This document shows positions 29,149 through 42,100 of a DNA stretch of 64,000 nucleotides, one piece after another. Origin of the DNA: Bactericera cockerelli (lineage: Eukaryota; Arthropoda; Insecta; Hemiptera; Triozidae); the NCBI GenBank assembly GCA_024516035.1, contig CM044965.1, positions 28,446,919-28,510,918 on the forward strand, read 5' to 3'. Numbering within the stretch: position 1 is the stretch's first letter; each line of letters begins with the position of its first letter. The position numbers were made by a program, and so were the translations under genes. A model generated the notes under the pieces. The model worked only from the letters and a program-made list of their open reading frames with translations. It did no database searches and was not told the origin of the DNA.

Positions 29149-30747
29149 GCCACTGGGGGCAGACCCATTGAGTTCCGCTGGCTGGCTCGCGGCCACACCA
29201 CTGATTGACCCGTTGCTAGGCTTACCAGACATAGTGGCGTCTCTACCCGATGTACAGTGACGAGTGGCTAGTGAGTCCTCATTAAGTTCTTGATGAGCAC
29301 AGTCACTAGGGTATAGATCACAATTTTGATTTAATGTTGATGATTGACACCTGTTTTCAAATGAACTGCAAACGAAGTGTTCAGTTCTCGAAGATGTGAG
29401 TTATTTTTCACCACGTCACCTTTGAACTGTGGTCTTTGTTTTAGTGCATCGCGAACAATAGTCGCAGATTTGCAATTAGAGTTGTTTTGAATGGGAAAAT
29501 TTTCAGGATTTAATTGCCAATCAGAGAGCGGTTCACTGGATTTACCCAATGTTTGTGCCAATCGTTCTTCCTCGAAATTTTCCGATCTATTTTCTGAATC
29601 GTTATCCGAGCGGATACGATCAAACACGGACTGACACGATCTATTTCGACCAATCAGAGCGCTCGATTCATCACAAGCTGGATGTTTCAAGTGGAATTCC
29701 TCGGATTTGATGCGGGTGAAGACACGCTTCAGTGGGTTCTTCCAATCGTTGAGAAGATTGCGAGTGAATTTCAGCGAAAATTCGTCGAGGGAGTGGAATT
29801 TCCCGGTGAGTTTGAGCGAAGGTTTGTGCTCACTCAATTTGGTAGAAATGAGGGGAGCTTCATCGTCTTGCTCAAAGTCGTCTGGTTCGCAAACTTGGAT
29901 GTCATTCAGCTCACTCACAGCCCTGTCCAGATCTTCATTGATATTCTCAGCATCATCTGGATCCTCACAGCTTTCTACCTCATCATTCTCTGCCACCCAC
30001 TCTTTGCTTTCCACATAGCTATCTTCATCTTCATCAACAAATCCATTCACTCCTGAGGTAGCGTCAGGGGAAGTCTCCCATACGAAACCAGCTTCATACA
30101 CCTCTCTACTTTTCACCACTGAATCAGATGCATTATTCTCACGTTCTCTTTCTTCATTCACTCTACACAGCTTAGCTTTCTGTTCCAAAAGTGTCCTACC
30201 GTTACAAATTTCGTTCAGAGCACTCGGCAGTACAACTTTGTCAACAAACCCAATGGCCACTCGAATGATTTCGTCCAGAATCTCTATTCCTTCCGGCGAA
30301 TTGAGCGCACTGACGTCGCGAAATCTCAGGAGATAATCAAATTCTGTGCTGGACTTGAAATTGGCTTTGCTCTTCACGCAACACGTAAATTGACTTGGAC
30401 CGTTTTCCTTTAAAGTTATTTCTCTGAAATGTCTCTCTGCCTGTCCATCGTCCCTAGGAGTCACTTCTTCTTGACTTTCTGTGCATTCCAATTGACTGAT
30501 GAACAATTCACTATTTTCTTGTGGTTCTCCACTCTGGAAGCTTTCACAAAAAGATAAATCACAAAGGTTGTTGTCTTTTAAAGCAACAGTTTCTTCTAAT
30601 GTGTTTTCTCTATCACAGGGTATGGTCTGATTATCACAGATATGCTTGCTTGTACTTTCAACAAGGAGAAACTGATTGTCTTTTGCTCCTGTATTCTTGA
30701 TTGTTGCAGTTTCGAGAAATGATGTCTCATTGATTGAAGATGATGGT
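29149..30747 (-). CDS. ITPRID/KRAP-like gene, large exon B (one-base frame break near 29335-29405)
   Basis: 1599 bases, minus strand. Acceptor cttttcttcag; donor GGC|GTAAGG (a shifted alternative, GTAAGA, lies 5 bases on). Reading from the acceptor, the frame opens PSSSINETSFLET and runs for more than 450 codons of acidic, Ser/Asn/Glu-rich protein with no known domain. It then meets a stop at 29331. From about 29400 the adjacent frame is open to the donor and includes SSFENRCQSSTLNQNCDLYP. That frame leads in phase 0 into exon C. One added base would make the exon length and both splice phases agree exactly. An ATG in the downstream frame at 29232 (MSGKPSNGSISG) could be an alternative start for a shorter isoform. 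Confidence 0.78.
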
Positions 30748-31369
30748 CTGAAGAAAAGAAAAGAGAAAAAGAAAACATCAGTTTAGAATGTTTAGATGAA
30801 GAGTCAAAACAAAGAACATGGTACCTACTGTGGTAGGTAGGTTACATGCTTTAAGAGAAATACAGGTCCCCGACTCCTGGCAGATAGGGGACAAAGTGGT
30901 AATACAATATAACCTCTCTCTCTCTCTTGGTCCACCATCTAGGAGCAGTTGCAAAAAAAATCTGTGTTGCACTTGCTATTTGGACAGTAAATACTGTCTT
31001 TAAATAAGATCTTTGTATTATTATTTAACTCACAATTTTTTTTTTTTTAAAAATTTCAAGCTCTAACTTGAAATATCTAATACTATCTCAAAAGACCTCT
31101 GGCTAGAATCAATGGTGCTTTGAATGCACCAGTTTTTGTAGGATCACCCAAGTCAAGCAACATCCAGTGAGGTGAAGACTTTTTGATTCTGGAATTCCAG
31201 CCCAACCCAGGCTGGGTGAGGTTAATGTGGGTAGAAGGTTTGTGAGTTTCCTGCAAATGGAGGGTAACACCCCCATCATGATATGACCAGTTGAAAGTGA
31301 CATTAAAACCAAATTAAAAAAAGACCTCTCACAAGTTAATATACCTGTATATTATAGAATACAACTAAC
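30748..31369. other. Intron with SINE tail
   Basis: A CT run at 30910-30926 and a 5S-SINE-type tail at 31195-31318 (CCCAACCCAGGCTGGGTGAG ... TTAAAACCAAATTAAAA). No gene. Confidence 0.5.
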
Positions 31370-31502
31370 CTTTCTGTTGGCTTTGTCCTGGATCCTGACT
31401 TCTTGTCAATAGACAGGAACTTTTTCAGACTCGACAGTTTGGTGCGGACAGTATCAGATTGGAACTGACGGACAAATGTTTCCACCTTGGACTGGATATT
31501 AC
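31370..31502 (-). CDS. ITPRID/KRAP-like gene, exon A (most 5' exon seen)
   Basis: 133 bases, minus strand. Acceptor tcttttacacttgcag, donor AG|GTTAGT. It reads NIQSKVETFVRQFQSDTVRT and then KLSSLKKFLSID, an amphipathic basic helix region. The trailing AG joins exon B's first A to make Arg. It has no start codon, so at least one further 5' exon exists beyond 31502 that I could not place. Linkage to exon B rests on phase and orientation only. Confidence 0.65.
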
Positions 31503-34316
31503 CTGCAAGTGTAAAAGAGAGTAAACTTATGTTTTATTTAATTAGAGGATGCTTATTTAAACAGTAAACTAATTTAAGTAGAGTATAATTTTTTTATATT
31601 ATTTTTTTTTTTTTTCTTTAATACTAGTTTTAATATGAGGTATTATACGTACTCTTGAAGTTGATTGAGAAAGCTTGATAAAATATAGTGGGCATGCCTA
31701 TTTGGTATAATAGAAAATGGTTCTAAAACTATAGAGTTCACAGTAAAATTGTTTGGAATCCCACACAACATTAATTAAGCACATGCAGCATCTAAGGTGG
31801 CCTTTGTTCAAAGAGAATGGGGAGAGCATATAAAGTCTGGTATAGATAATAGACCTAGGTCTGTACATTTTTTTAAATATTACTATGAGTGCAAGTTAAA
31901 ATTATTATTATTTTAATAACAAGTTCTCATATTTGGTAAAATTGTAGTCACTGTGGCAGAGCGAGTTAGCGCGCTAGGCATTGCACACATGGTGACCTGG
32001 ATTCGATTCCCAGTGGGGGAGGATTTTTTCTGCTCTGTACTTGGATGTTCGGGGTCCACTCATACCTCGTGAGGAAAAATGAGTAGCTGCTTTAATGTGA
32101 AGCAGCGACCAGTGGCAGAATCTTAGGCAAAAAAAGAATACAAGATATTGTGAATTAAAGTGGTAAAGTCCTATGATTCTGCGCTACCCACTAAAATTGT
32201 GACATAATAACACAAAGAAAAAGCATTATTTGGTAAAATTGATTTTTTTTTGCGCCTACAAAGCATGCTATGTTGTATGATGGACATTTTTTGTGACTGT
32301 TAGTTTTGAAAGATGGTGCATCTTAAACAAAAAAACTTGTATGAAAATGCAGACTACTTACATAAATAATAATAAAGAATACATAATTTATTAATAAACT
32401 AAGCTAAAAATAAATTATTTGACTAAAGTGAATCCCTTCAAATTGGTATAAACAGAAAGTCAGTATAAACAGAAAAGTGAGAAGTTGTATTAGATGTACA
32501 TGAATATCAGAACATACCTGGACAGCTGTTTCGAGCTTATTTGCTCTCATCAGCAGGTAATAGTTCTGAATATACATGCCATCAACTAACCTCTCTATTT
32601 TAATCAGTATAAACAGAAAAGTGAGAAGTTGTATTAGAAAATACAGATCTTGGTTCAATACAGATCTTGAAATAATTAGGCAATTCTACACATTATGATG
32701 TTTTGGCCCTTCCTCAATTAATATTGATTCACACTTACAGAGATCACTGATACAATATCAATACAGGGTGATAAAAGTTAGTTTATTTTTTTTTGTGGGG
32801 AGATCCTTGAGGTCAACTTTGAAGATCTTTTGAACACCTTGTATACATACTACTGTACCTTAGAACAAATATGTGTTTATAAAAACAAATTTATTATTAA
32901 AAACAATAGTAGTGAGTTACATTTTCTTAATTCTTAAATTAATACTGACACAGTTGCACACTCTACATTTACACACTTTATTATCATGGAATGTCTATAA
33001 TACTGAAGAAATCAATCTGCTGATGCTGTGTTGTGTACACATGATAGTTGTTTACAGTGCAACACTACAAGAGTCTCAATTGACCTCTGACTTTTGTTTG
33101 ATAGCAAACTTGAGAATTCTTTACAAGCATCTGGGCATGATGGAGTTTTTTTTTTGAGAGATAGGCAGTGATTAGAAATCCAATCACAACTTATGGAAAC
33201 TTGACTTTAAATTAATATTCTTGCTATTTGTGTTGATATATTTTTTTTAGTTTTTTTCTGCTCAATGTTGCTTCATTGTTTAGCAAACTTTGAGAAAAGA
33301 GATGGAGATACTCATACTGGCCTCTTAGCTTCACAGCAGACCATGGCCTTGTTCCAGAAAGCACTCTCACTCTCAAAATTCCTAGACCTCCCTTTTAACT
33401 GTCAAATTTAATTTAATATCTTAGTAGCCAAAAAAAAAAAAAAAAAAAATGGCTTAGGATGGGTCCTCTGTATTAAAAAAAGAAATGAAAAATAAAACAA
33501 ATGATTAACTATATTATTAAAATATTAAAATAATGCATTTTGAGTTTGTTATTTAACAAATTTTGATATTTTATAGGGAGATTTGGGGATTTTGAGAGTA
33601 TATGTGCTTTTTGGAATGGGGCAAAAGGGCCAAATTATGAAACAAGATGGAATTTACAATAAGCCAGACTGTCCCTCAACATGGACAAGTGTGCTGTGAT
33701 TGGTTGAAACTCTGACTTGAGGGTGTGTCTGTCTGGCTTATCTTAACTCTAATGCTGTTTCATAATTTGGCACCAAGTCTTTCTACTAACCAATCAAAGG
33801 GCTACTGATTTATTTGTAGTTCCCTTGCATCTCTCTTAGTGCTCAATTATTTGGTGTTAAGAAAAATAAAAATTGAATTAACTTCTTGAGAAAAGAGAAA
33901 AGAAAAAAATACCAAACTACAACATATTATAATGGTTTGAAACAAACAAAATACTAGATGATAGTGCAAGAAACACAGAAAGAAAGAATTAATCACTTTA
34001 GACTAGGTAGTAGAGATTCTATTTATATATTTCATATTGCAAAACAATAGGTACCTAATTACTAATTGCTAAGTATGTGTTACAAAACAACTAGTTAGGA
34101 AAAAAATCTTGTATACCTGACTCCATTGGTAACTAAGAAGAACAATCATAAGCAGCCATCACAGGGAGCAATGAACAAATTGAAACATAATGTAACAAAT
34201 ATTAACAACTGGGCAGGCAAAGCATTTTCTACCACTTAATCTAAATATTGCCCTTGCCATCTGGGGAGTACCAGAAACTAGTGAGGGAAAATCCATTCTT
34301 TCTAGGGCCAAAAAGC
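31503..34316. other. Non-coding, divergent-gene interval; one SINE
   Basis: tRNA-derived SINE at 31944-32201 (plus). A repeated phrase (agtataaacagaaaagtgag) at 32459 and 32607 brackets a piece reading CAGCTGTTTCGAGCTTATTT, a motif seen in retroelement remnants. At 32760-32850 there is ACAGGGTG-type debris. Any 5' exons of the ITPRID-like gene should lie here or further right; none could be supported. Confidence 0.5.
31944..32201 (+). repeat. tRNA-derived SINE, copy 4 (plus strand)
   Basis: Best-oriented copy to read. The tRNA-like head GTGGCAGAGCGAGTTAGCGC has A-box character. GGATTCGATTCCC forms the B box. The body contains CTCTGTACTTGGATG and GGGGTCCACTCATACCTCGT. The tail is GCGCTACCCACTAAAATTGTG. 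Confidence 0.88.
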
Positions 34317-34324
34317 ATTTGAAC
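34317..34324. repeat. 8-bp target-site duplication, left (hAT-type)
   Basis: atttgaac, identical to 34957-34964. Confidence 0.9.
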
Positions 34325-34956
34325 CAGGGCTGCGGAGCTGCGGAAAAAAATCGAGCTCCGGCTCCGGCTCCAGCTCCTCTTTGTATTATTTTCTAGCTCC
34401 GGCTCCAGCTCCGGCTCCTGGAGCTAAGAGAAAAAAACTGGCTCCGGCTCCGGCTCCTGGCTCCAGTAATGTGCATCTTATTTGAATACAAAATGTATAT
34501 ATTAGTATAAACTGAATACCTATCATTGGTTGTATCGAAAAATGTGTTTAAACACTTACATTATGTTCTATAACTTTTCCCCTTATCTAGAACCATTAAA
34601 TCACAAATTAATAACTCTTAGGTACATTTTAGATTTTGTATTGTATTTTATTGTACATAAGAACATTATTTACATTAGATTTGAGGATGGTGCTGGAATA
34701 GTGGATGTGGTGGAGTAGTGTTATTTATTTTTAATAGGTATCTCATGGAACTTTTTTCAGAGAGGAAATACTAGTAATTCATTTTTAAGTCAGAGCTGGA
34801 TGCGGAGCCAAGTTTTTGAAAATTTGGCTCCGACTCCGGCTCCAGCTCCTCTTTACTAAAATAATTGGCTCCGGCTCCAGCTCCGGCTCCTTCAGACCAA
34901 AAAATGTTAAGCTCCGGCTCCTTAGCTCCGGCTCCGGCTCCGACTCCGCAGCCCTG
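34325..34956. mobile_element. hAT-type non-autonomous foldback element built of GGAGCC repeats
   Basis: 632 bp. The ends are CAGGGCTGCGGAG and its inverse CTCCGCAGCCCTG, and 8-bp direct repeats (atttgaac) flank it. The CAGGG terminus with an 8-bp duplication is the hAT signature. Both subterminal regions (34325-34465 and 34800-34950) are arrays of GGCTCC/GGAGCC hexamers. They give long imperfect inverted arms and many potential transposase-binding sites. The centre is AT-rich with no transposase. Confidence 0.92.
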
Positions 34957-34964
34957 ATTTGAAC

Positions 34965-37767
34965 TGATGTGTGATAATGTGATAGAAAGTTTTTTTTTAA
35001 GTTAATATATGTAAATAGCCCATAGAAATGGCAAGTTGAATCATACTATCACTTGAGTTAAGCAGGGGGGTGAAAACATGGATTGGTAGGTAATGTTGCT
35101 GGTTTCAAATCCATTCATGGTCATCATGGTAATCCATGTTCCACTAGCTAATCCCAGCCCACCTCAGGCTTGGTGAGTTTTATTTGAGTAGCTGGGTTGT
35201 TTCCCCAGCAATTGGTGGGTAAAACTGTTTTTCATTTACTATACCTACCTAAGGTGTTGGTATTGTTCATCAACATACACCAGGATCTCAGGATTGTGTA
35301 TTCTCTGACCCTTAGAAGGCAGCCACAACAAGGACCCTGGCCTAAACCCTACACCCTCAACACCAGACCCTGGTACCCAGAGTTTGATATAGACAATTTT
35401 TGGGACTCCATTGTAGCCGTTTACTTTTAATAGCATGGTTAGATTATTTTGCAAGGTACTGGCTCTACCCCGGGGTATAGGACCCCATTGTGTTTGCACA
35501 CTTACTGCCACTTAGTATCATACAGATGATTGCTGTTTAGTAAGACAACCTCCAGGCCAAGAAGAACATGCAATCCAACCTGTTGACTTGAAAATACCTT
35601 CTCTCATTTTTGATCCTGTTCTTAGCTCTTGTATGGCAAAAAAAACAAGGTGTGTCCAAATGACAATAACTCGCCATACATGATTTTTTTTCATTATGGA
35701 AAAATGAAATTTATATCCTGATCAAGAGATGGTCTTATTAACGTAAAACATCGACCATTAATGTGTAGCAAGAAGCAAAAAATACAAACCTTCTGAGGGT
35801 ACAAACACTAAGAAAATACAATAGAGAAGAACTCGAGTTTTCTACTAAAGCAGATATTCCCCAAAAGGTTATGGAAAAAGATAGAAATTCGAACAGCTTA
35901 ATAACTAAAAGTATAATTATTATTTAATGAAATATCACTTTAATTTCTTTTATATCAATTAGCAGATTTGCCAAAAGTGGTTTTTGTAATCTCAAAATCT
36001 TGTTTTCCTTCAATGAAGATCCTGAGCTCATAGAATTTAACTATATAGCAGCTGATAAGAAATACAAAATCAAGGAAGTCAGCTGATTTTGAAAGATAAG
36101 CTGCCAACCTGAAAATATAAAATATTATTTTTTAAAATAAAAGTTATTTTTTAATTGTTAAATAAAGTGAATCCCTTAGAGACTTTTGTCATTAAAATGT
36201 AAGTTTAAATTATCTATATCTGAAAAATTATAACTTTAAGCAGGTATTCCTATTATTACTTAAAAGCGGTTAAAATTATTTCACACATTTTTTTTACCAG
36301 GTTAGAAATAGTCAAGGGCATAGAGTAATAAGCAAGAGAAAGTTATCTCATGGGAAATGTACCTGTCACATAAAGTTGGCCATTTCAGTTAGTTGGAATT
36401 TTTTTATGCGTATCTCAAATAATTATATTATAGAGCTATATTTTAGTCTTCAATCAACAAAATCCATCGAATGTGGATTCTTTTGATTCACTTTAGGACA
36501 AAAATAAGATTCTTCTGTTTCCCTTAAAAAATTAAGAAAAGCAATAAGTCAAAAGTTGCATCGAGTCGATTCCTTTTGTATTAACTTGATTTGAAGATTC
36601 AAAACACGTTATTTTTTCCAAAATAAATCTATATTCGATGGATTACTTTGATTTAAACCAAAAAAACCCCTTAATTCCATGCTTTTAAACATTTTGAAGG
36701 TAATAATGATAGCCATATTAGATAGCTGTTATCAGTTTGTTTACGTGACAGGTTAGAGGCATTACGAGTTCTCCATTACTTATTCCTCCACGGTCAAGGA
36801 CACTCATTTCATAACATCAACAAAAAACACCTGATAAAGCAGTTTAGATTTGGAATCAGGAATCAGGGTCCTTTTATGCAATTTGCAAACTTCCTTTACT
36901 TTTCATTTAAATTGTTTTAAATTGGATCTTATCTAGGTTCAACATCAACCATCAATTTTCATTTTATATCTGGAAAACTCCCCTGAAATGATGAGCTAGT
37001 GTAGCAGTGTTTTTTTTTATCACACTCTCCTTAAAATCTGTTCCAGAGCAGAGAGCATACCTTTGCATTCTCAGGTAAGCCTTATCAATTCCATGCACAA
37101 CAACCTTAGCTGATTAGGTACTTTTGAAAAGTACATAGATAGTGCTTGCTCTCAAAAAGAAATGTACCATTATTTGGAAGTATTTATTTGTTTATATTCA
37201 AACTGTATGAGAGTAAAAAGTAGAATCATGGTGACTGCATAGTTGCTGCCAATGGTTGTGATTGAAACAGTTGCTTTAGGATGTTGGACAACTCTATTTT
37301 CTAGGGTGTTTCCTAGAAGACCATCTCTGTATACTTTCAATTAATTATAATAAATAGGTAGTGTTTCAAGTTCATTCTTATGTCATACTGACTTGTTATT
37401 CTACTTACTAATATTACTGCAATAACTTGAGACAGTCTTCCGCTATATGGACACAGGCCATTTTTTCCGTTTTACTTCATGTATCATGTGCTTGCTTGAA
37501 ACTGTTTTCCTTGTCTTTCTAGTTTAATGGAACATTCGGAATGCCTTATTTAGTTAATTTTCAAAGAAATACTCAAAAGAAGATCAATAGAAATTAAAAG
37601 TTTGGATTTTGGTACTTTTGAGCTCGTTAGTTGTTCTGGAATAAATCATATATTACTTTTGACATGCTACAGTAAATCTTGTCAATTATACCTTGGCCCC
37701 ACAGGTTCTACTCTATGTGCACACTGAAAATTATCAAATTGATTGTCTTAATATGAAATTATTCATT
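34965..37767. other. Non-coding interval upstream of the gypsy insertion
   Basis: 5S-SINE-like copy at about 35050-35230 (GAGTTAAGCAGGGG resembles 5S box A). An imperfect inverted repeat lies at about 36300-36790 (phrases around catgggaaatg...gtcacataaa and ...atgacagccatatta). No convincing coding exon. The untranslated first exon(s) and promoter of MARCHF6 must lie in or before this stretch but are not identifiable by eye. Confidence 0.45.
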
Positions 37768-37772
37768 AAATT
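37768..37772. repeat. Gypsy target-site duplication, left
   Basis: aaatt, matching 44021-44025 on the far side of the element. Confidence 0.85.
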
Positions 37773-38050
37773 TGTGGTGGAACTGACCGCATAAAATCCT
37801 TTGTGAAACCCTGACATATTTACTCTATGTATCGTTCTTCTTTAACTATCTTCACACTGTATGTTTTTGAAATGTTTTAAAAATAATATACGGAAGTTTG
37901 CAACTTCTCTCTTGACTCTGATCTTGTCAGAACTTTCCCAGCTAACCAAGAGCTTTTCTTTTTAGCTTTCCCTTTAAATTCCACAGTGAATTAGTTTTCT
38001 ATCTTGGGAGCTCGCGGCTCAAGTAATCGCCACTTGACGCTACATCCCAA
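37773..38050 (+). repeat. Gypsy 5' LTR (278 bp)
   Basis: Begins TGTGGTGGAACTGACCGC and ends CTACATCCCAA. It lacks the usual CA end. Identical by eye to 43743-44020, implying a young insertion or recent conversion. Confidence 0.95.
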
Positions 38051-38052
38051 AT

Positions 38053-38069
38053 TGGTGACCCTGACGTGA
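38053..38069 (+). promoter_or_regulatory. Primer-binding site, tRNA-Trp-like
   Basis: TGGTGACCCTGACGTGA, starting 2 bases after the 5' LTR. It matches, from memory and with one difference, the complement of the 3' end of insect tRNA-Trp, the primer used by CsRn1-type elements. Confidence 0.7.
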
Positions 38070-38275
38070 TTGGTGCCAAATTGATTGGTGACCATTCGCC
38101 GTTTTATCCGAACCTACCTTCGTTACCGGTAGTCGACCGCGCCGCGTGTTCGTTTTTTCCGTTTCGTTCTCTTTCTCTGCCCACCGGGGTAGACCGTGCC
38201 GTTACCGTGTTTTCGTGGTCTCTAAACCCACGCCGTGTCCGTTTTTCGTGTCTTTCATTACTCCTCTATTTCACC

Positions 38276-39140
38276 ATGAGTGATGGAGAAGAGGAAACCA
38301 AGAACAAAGGATCCACAGGGAAGGATCTAACCTCAACTTCAGGAAATTTAGGCGCCACGCCTAATGTTCCCATTATCACCATGCCTCATGTAAGCATCCC
38401 TCGCTTTTACAAGCCAGACCCAGCCATGTATTTTATCAATGTGGAATCCCAATTCACTCTGGCTGGCATTGTATCTGATCATGATAGATATGTACAGCTT
38501 ACTGCTAAACTTGAACCCGAAATCTTGGCAGAAGTCAGTGATGTGGTTCGTAACCCAAATACAAGAACATATTCTGCTCTCAAGAAAGCCATCCTCATGC
38601 GCTTTGGCCAATCAGAAGAACAAAGATTGAACAGGCTTCTAGGCACAATGGAAATGGGTGACAAGACTCCCAGCCAAATCCTGAGAGAAATTCAGCGCCT
38701 TGCTGACACAGGGATACCTGAATCCATTGTACGTGGTATTTGGTTAAAAAAACTGCCTACCTACACCCAACAAATATTACATGCAGTGAGTTTGACCACG
38801 CCCCTGGCACAAACAGGCAGAAGTGGCAGACAAAGTTATGGCAGTTAGTCATCCTACCTCCACCATATCCACAGTTTCTAACCATGACACATCTCTTATT
38901 GAGACTCGGTTAGATGAGCTGTCTAAGAAAGTTCAGGAGCTTTCATCATCACTGGAAACATTGCTAAGGAGATCCACATCTGAACATTCATCCCGCAGCC
39001 ACTCAAGGTCCCGCACCCGTTCACCTGCAGCTCAGCACAGGTACTGCTATATACATCACAAATACAAATCAGAAGCTCGTCATTGTGCTGCCCCTGCTAC
39101 CTGCAAGTTTGAGGCAGACAAGAAGTCGGAAAACTACTAA
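38276..39140 (+). pseudogene. Gypsy gag, one frame break
   Basis: Start chosen at ATG 38276 (MSDGEEETKNK); the frame is open further up but in leader sequence. The first part (to the stop at 38846-38848) carries the capsid-like region. The second part continues in the next frame from about 38810 and ends at 39140. Near its end is a C-x2-H-x8-C-x5-C knuckle (CYIHHKYKSEARHC), the CHCC type. The break near 38808-38820 is a +1 shift. Confidence 0.85.
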
Positions 39141-42100
39141 CCCTCCCTGACAGATTAGCGGCTGTAGGGAAGGGTAACGAAACCTCCCGCTTGCAAGTAA
39201 CTGATCACAACACAGGATTGCGTTTCCTAATAGACACAGGAGCTTGCATCAGCCTCTTACCTCCCAGCCCGGCTGACCGTAACAATGTACAGTCCTTTGA
39301 ACTGTTTGCAGCTAATGACTCCCGTATCAAAACATATGGTGAGCGTCTCCTTGTTCTCAACCTGAACCTCAGAAGGAACTTTCCCTTCATTTTCACCATT
39401 GCTGATGTGTCCAGTCCTATTCTAGGTGCTGACTTTCTGCTAAAATATGGTCTCAATGTTGATCTAAAGAACTCATGTTTGATTGACCCTCTCACAAACC
39501 AGAAGTCTTGTGGTGTATCAATCTCATCAATCCAGTGCAGTATTACTGCTGTACAACCTGGCTTACATGAATCAGTTGAGAAGCTCATATTAAAACACAA
39601 TATTGCTTCCAAGACACTGATCAACTCTCTACCTGGAATCAAAAATTCTGTTGTGTCTCATCACATTGAAACAAAAGGACAACCTTGTTTTGCTCGAGCT
39701 CGCCGTCTTCCTCCTGAGAAATTGAAAGCTGCCAAAGCTGAATTTCAGTTCATGATTCAACAAGGTATTTGTAGACCCTCCAAGAGTCCTTGGGCCAGCC
39801 CATTGCACATGGTGCCCAAAAAGTCAGGAGATTGGAGACCCTGTGGGGATTACAGAAATCTCAATGCCCAGACAGTTGCTGACCGGTATCCCATACCCAA
39901 CATTCAAGATTGTGCAACAAGCTTGCATGGTTCTCGCATCTTCTCTACTATTGACATGAAGAAAGCTTTTCTTCAAATACCAGTGCATGAAGATGACATT
40001 CCCAAAACTGCTGTTGTGACACCTTTTGGACTTTTTGAGTTCATGCGCATGCCTTTTGGCCTATGCGGTGCATCTCAGACTCTTCAGCGCTTCCTGCATT
40101 CAATTACCGCTGACCTTCCCTTTGTCTTTGTCTACATAGATGACTTCCTCATCTCCTCAAGAACTCAGGATGAACATATTGCTCATCTTGATCAACTGTT
40201 TGCTCGACTAGCTGAGTATGGACTCACAATCAATGTCAGTAAGAGTGTATTCTTACAGGAATCTGTGCATTTCCTGGGCTACAGCATCTCTGCTGATGGT
40301 ATCTCACCTTCTCAAGACAAAGTTTCAGCCATCTTGTCATATCCCAAGCCGGAGACCGTAGGAGAAATGAAGAGGTTTTTGGGTATGATAAACTTCTACC
40401 ACCGCTTTCACAACCACATGGCTGACACTCAAGCACCACTCCATGTCAGTGGTAACCCTCCACCCAAGACCAAGCTCACTTGGACACCCACAATGGAGGA
40501 AGCATTTGATAAGTGCAAACAGAAGCTTGCCACTCAGGTCACGCTTGCATTCCCTGATCCAGACATGGAAATCAGTATCATGACTGATGCTTCCAGTACA
40601 GCTATTGGAGGATCCATTCACCAATGTCTCGATGGTAAGGCTCAACCTTTGGCTTTCTTTTCCCGGAAACTGAACACTGCTGAACAAAAATACTCTACTT
40701 ATGACCGAGAGCTTCTAGCCATATACGCCACCATACAGAGGTTTTCATATCTTCTAGATGGCAGGAAATTTGCCATTTTCACTGACCACCGACCTCTCAC
40801 ATATGCCTTCACCAAAGTGAAAGACAATGGTTCTCCTCGACAGGTAACGTCACTTGTCTTACATTAGCCAATTCTCCACAGACATCAGATTTGTGAAAGG
40901 CAAGGACAATGCTCCAGCTGATTTTCTATCCAGGATAGAAATTATCAAGAAAGCTGTAACTGCTACTGAAATGTTACAAGCTCAAAACTCTGATCCTGAG
41001 CTCAAGGAACTACTGGACAAAGAAGCACACAGCCTCTACCTTTGTCAAATGACTGTTGACAATGTCAAACTGTACTGTGACACTTCAACTGGCAGAACAC
41101 GTCCATATGTCCCCAAGGATCTACGTTATGCGCTCTTCAAGCAGCTGCATAACATGTCTCACCCTGGTGGTCGTGCTACATGCCGTCTCATCTCAGACAA
41201 GTTTGTGTGGCCATCAATGAACAAGTGTATCAAATCATGGGTACGCCAGTGCCATGAGTGCCAGATCTCAAAAGTCAACCGACATGAAAAGAGCCCTCTT
41301 GTGCAGTACTTAGTTCCAGATGAGAGGTTCTCTCATGTGCATATTGACATTGTCGGGCCACTGCCACCTTCACAAGGTAATATTTTTTTTACTAACTTGC
41401 ATTGACAGATACACTCGCTGGTTGGAAGCACTCCCAATCTCAGATCAAACTGCAGAAACTGTTGCAAAAGCGTTTTTCAACGGTTGGATTGTGCGCTTTG
41501 GTTCTCCTGTATACTTAGTGACAGACCAAGGAAGAAATTTCACTTCTCACCTTTTCAAAGAAGTATCTTCACTATTGGGTATAGAGCTCAAACACACCAC
41601 AGCCTACCACCCTCAATGCAATGGTCTTATTGAGAGAGCTCATCGCACACTCAAAGCTGCTCTGATGTGCCGTCTTCAAGCTTCCACAACTTCTTGGTCC
41701 TTGGAACTACCCGTAGTTCTACTTGGACTACGCACAGCCTTCAAGGAAGACCTTGGTGCCAGCCCTGCCAACTTGGTATATGGAACCAGCCTCCGCCTCC
41801 CTGGTGAGTTCTTTGAGCCTCCTCACTCAGAAATGAGCACAAGTGATTATGTGCAAAAACTTCACACAGTGTTTGCTTCTATCCGCCCCAAGCAAACTTC
41901 TTGGCATGTGAATGAGAAGACATACACCAATCCCAGCATTGAAAAGTGTACCCATGTATACTTGCGCGTGGATGGAGTAAAGTCAAGTTTACAACGTCCC
42001 TACACAGGCCCCCACCTAGTCATTGCTAGAACTAGTAAGACCTTCACTATCAAGATTGGAAACCGCCTTGCTGTTGTGTCCACGTGACAGGGTGAAGCCA

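Noticed and set aside
29682..30056. Plus-strand frames of 103-124 codons opposite exon B
   Set aside because: Antisense shadows of the strongly biased coding sequence in the large minus-strand exon.
35197..35511. Overlapping frames on both strands in the intergenic interval
   Set aside because: No domain, splice signals or partner exons. The region borders a SINE.
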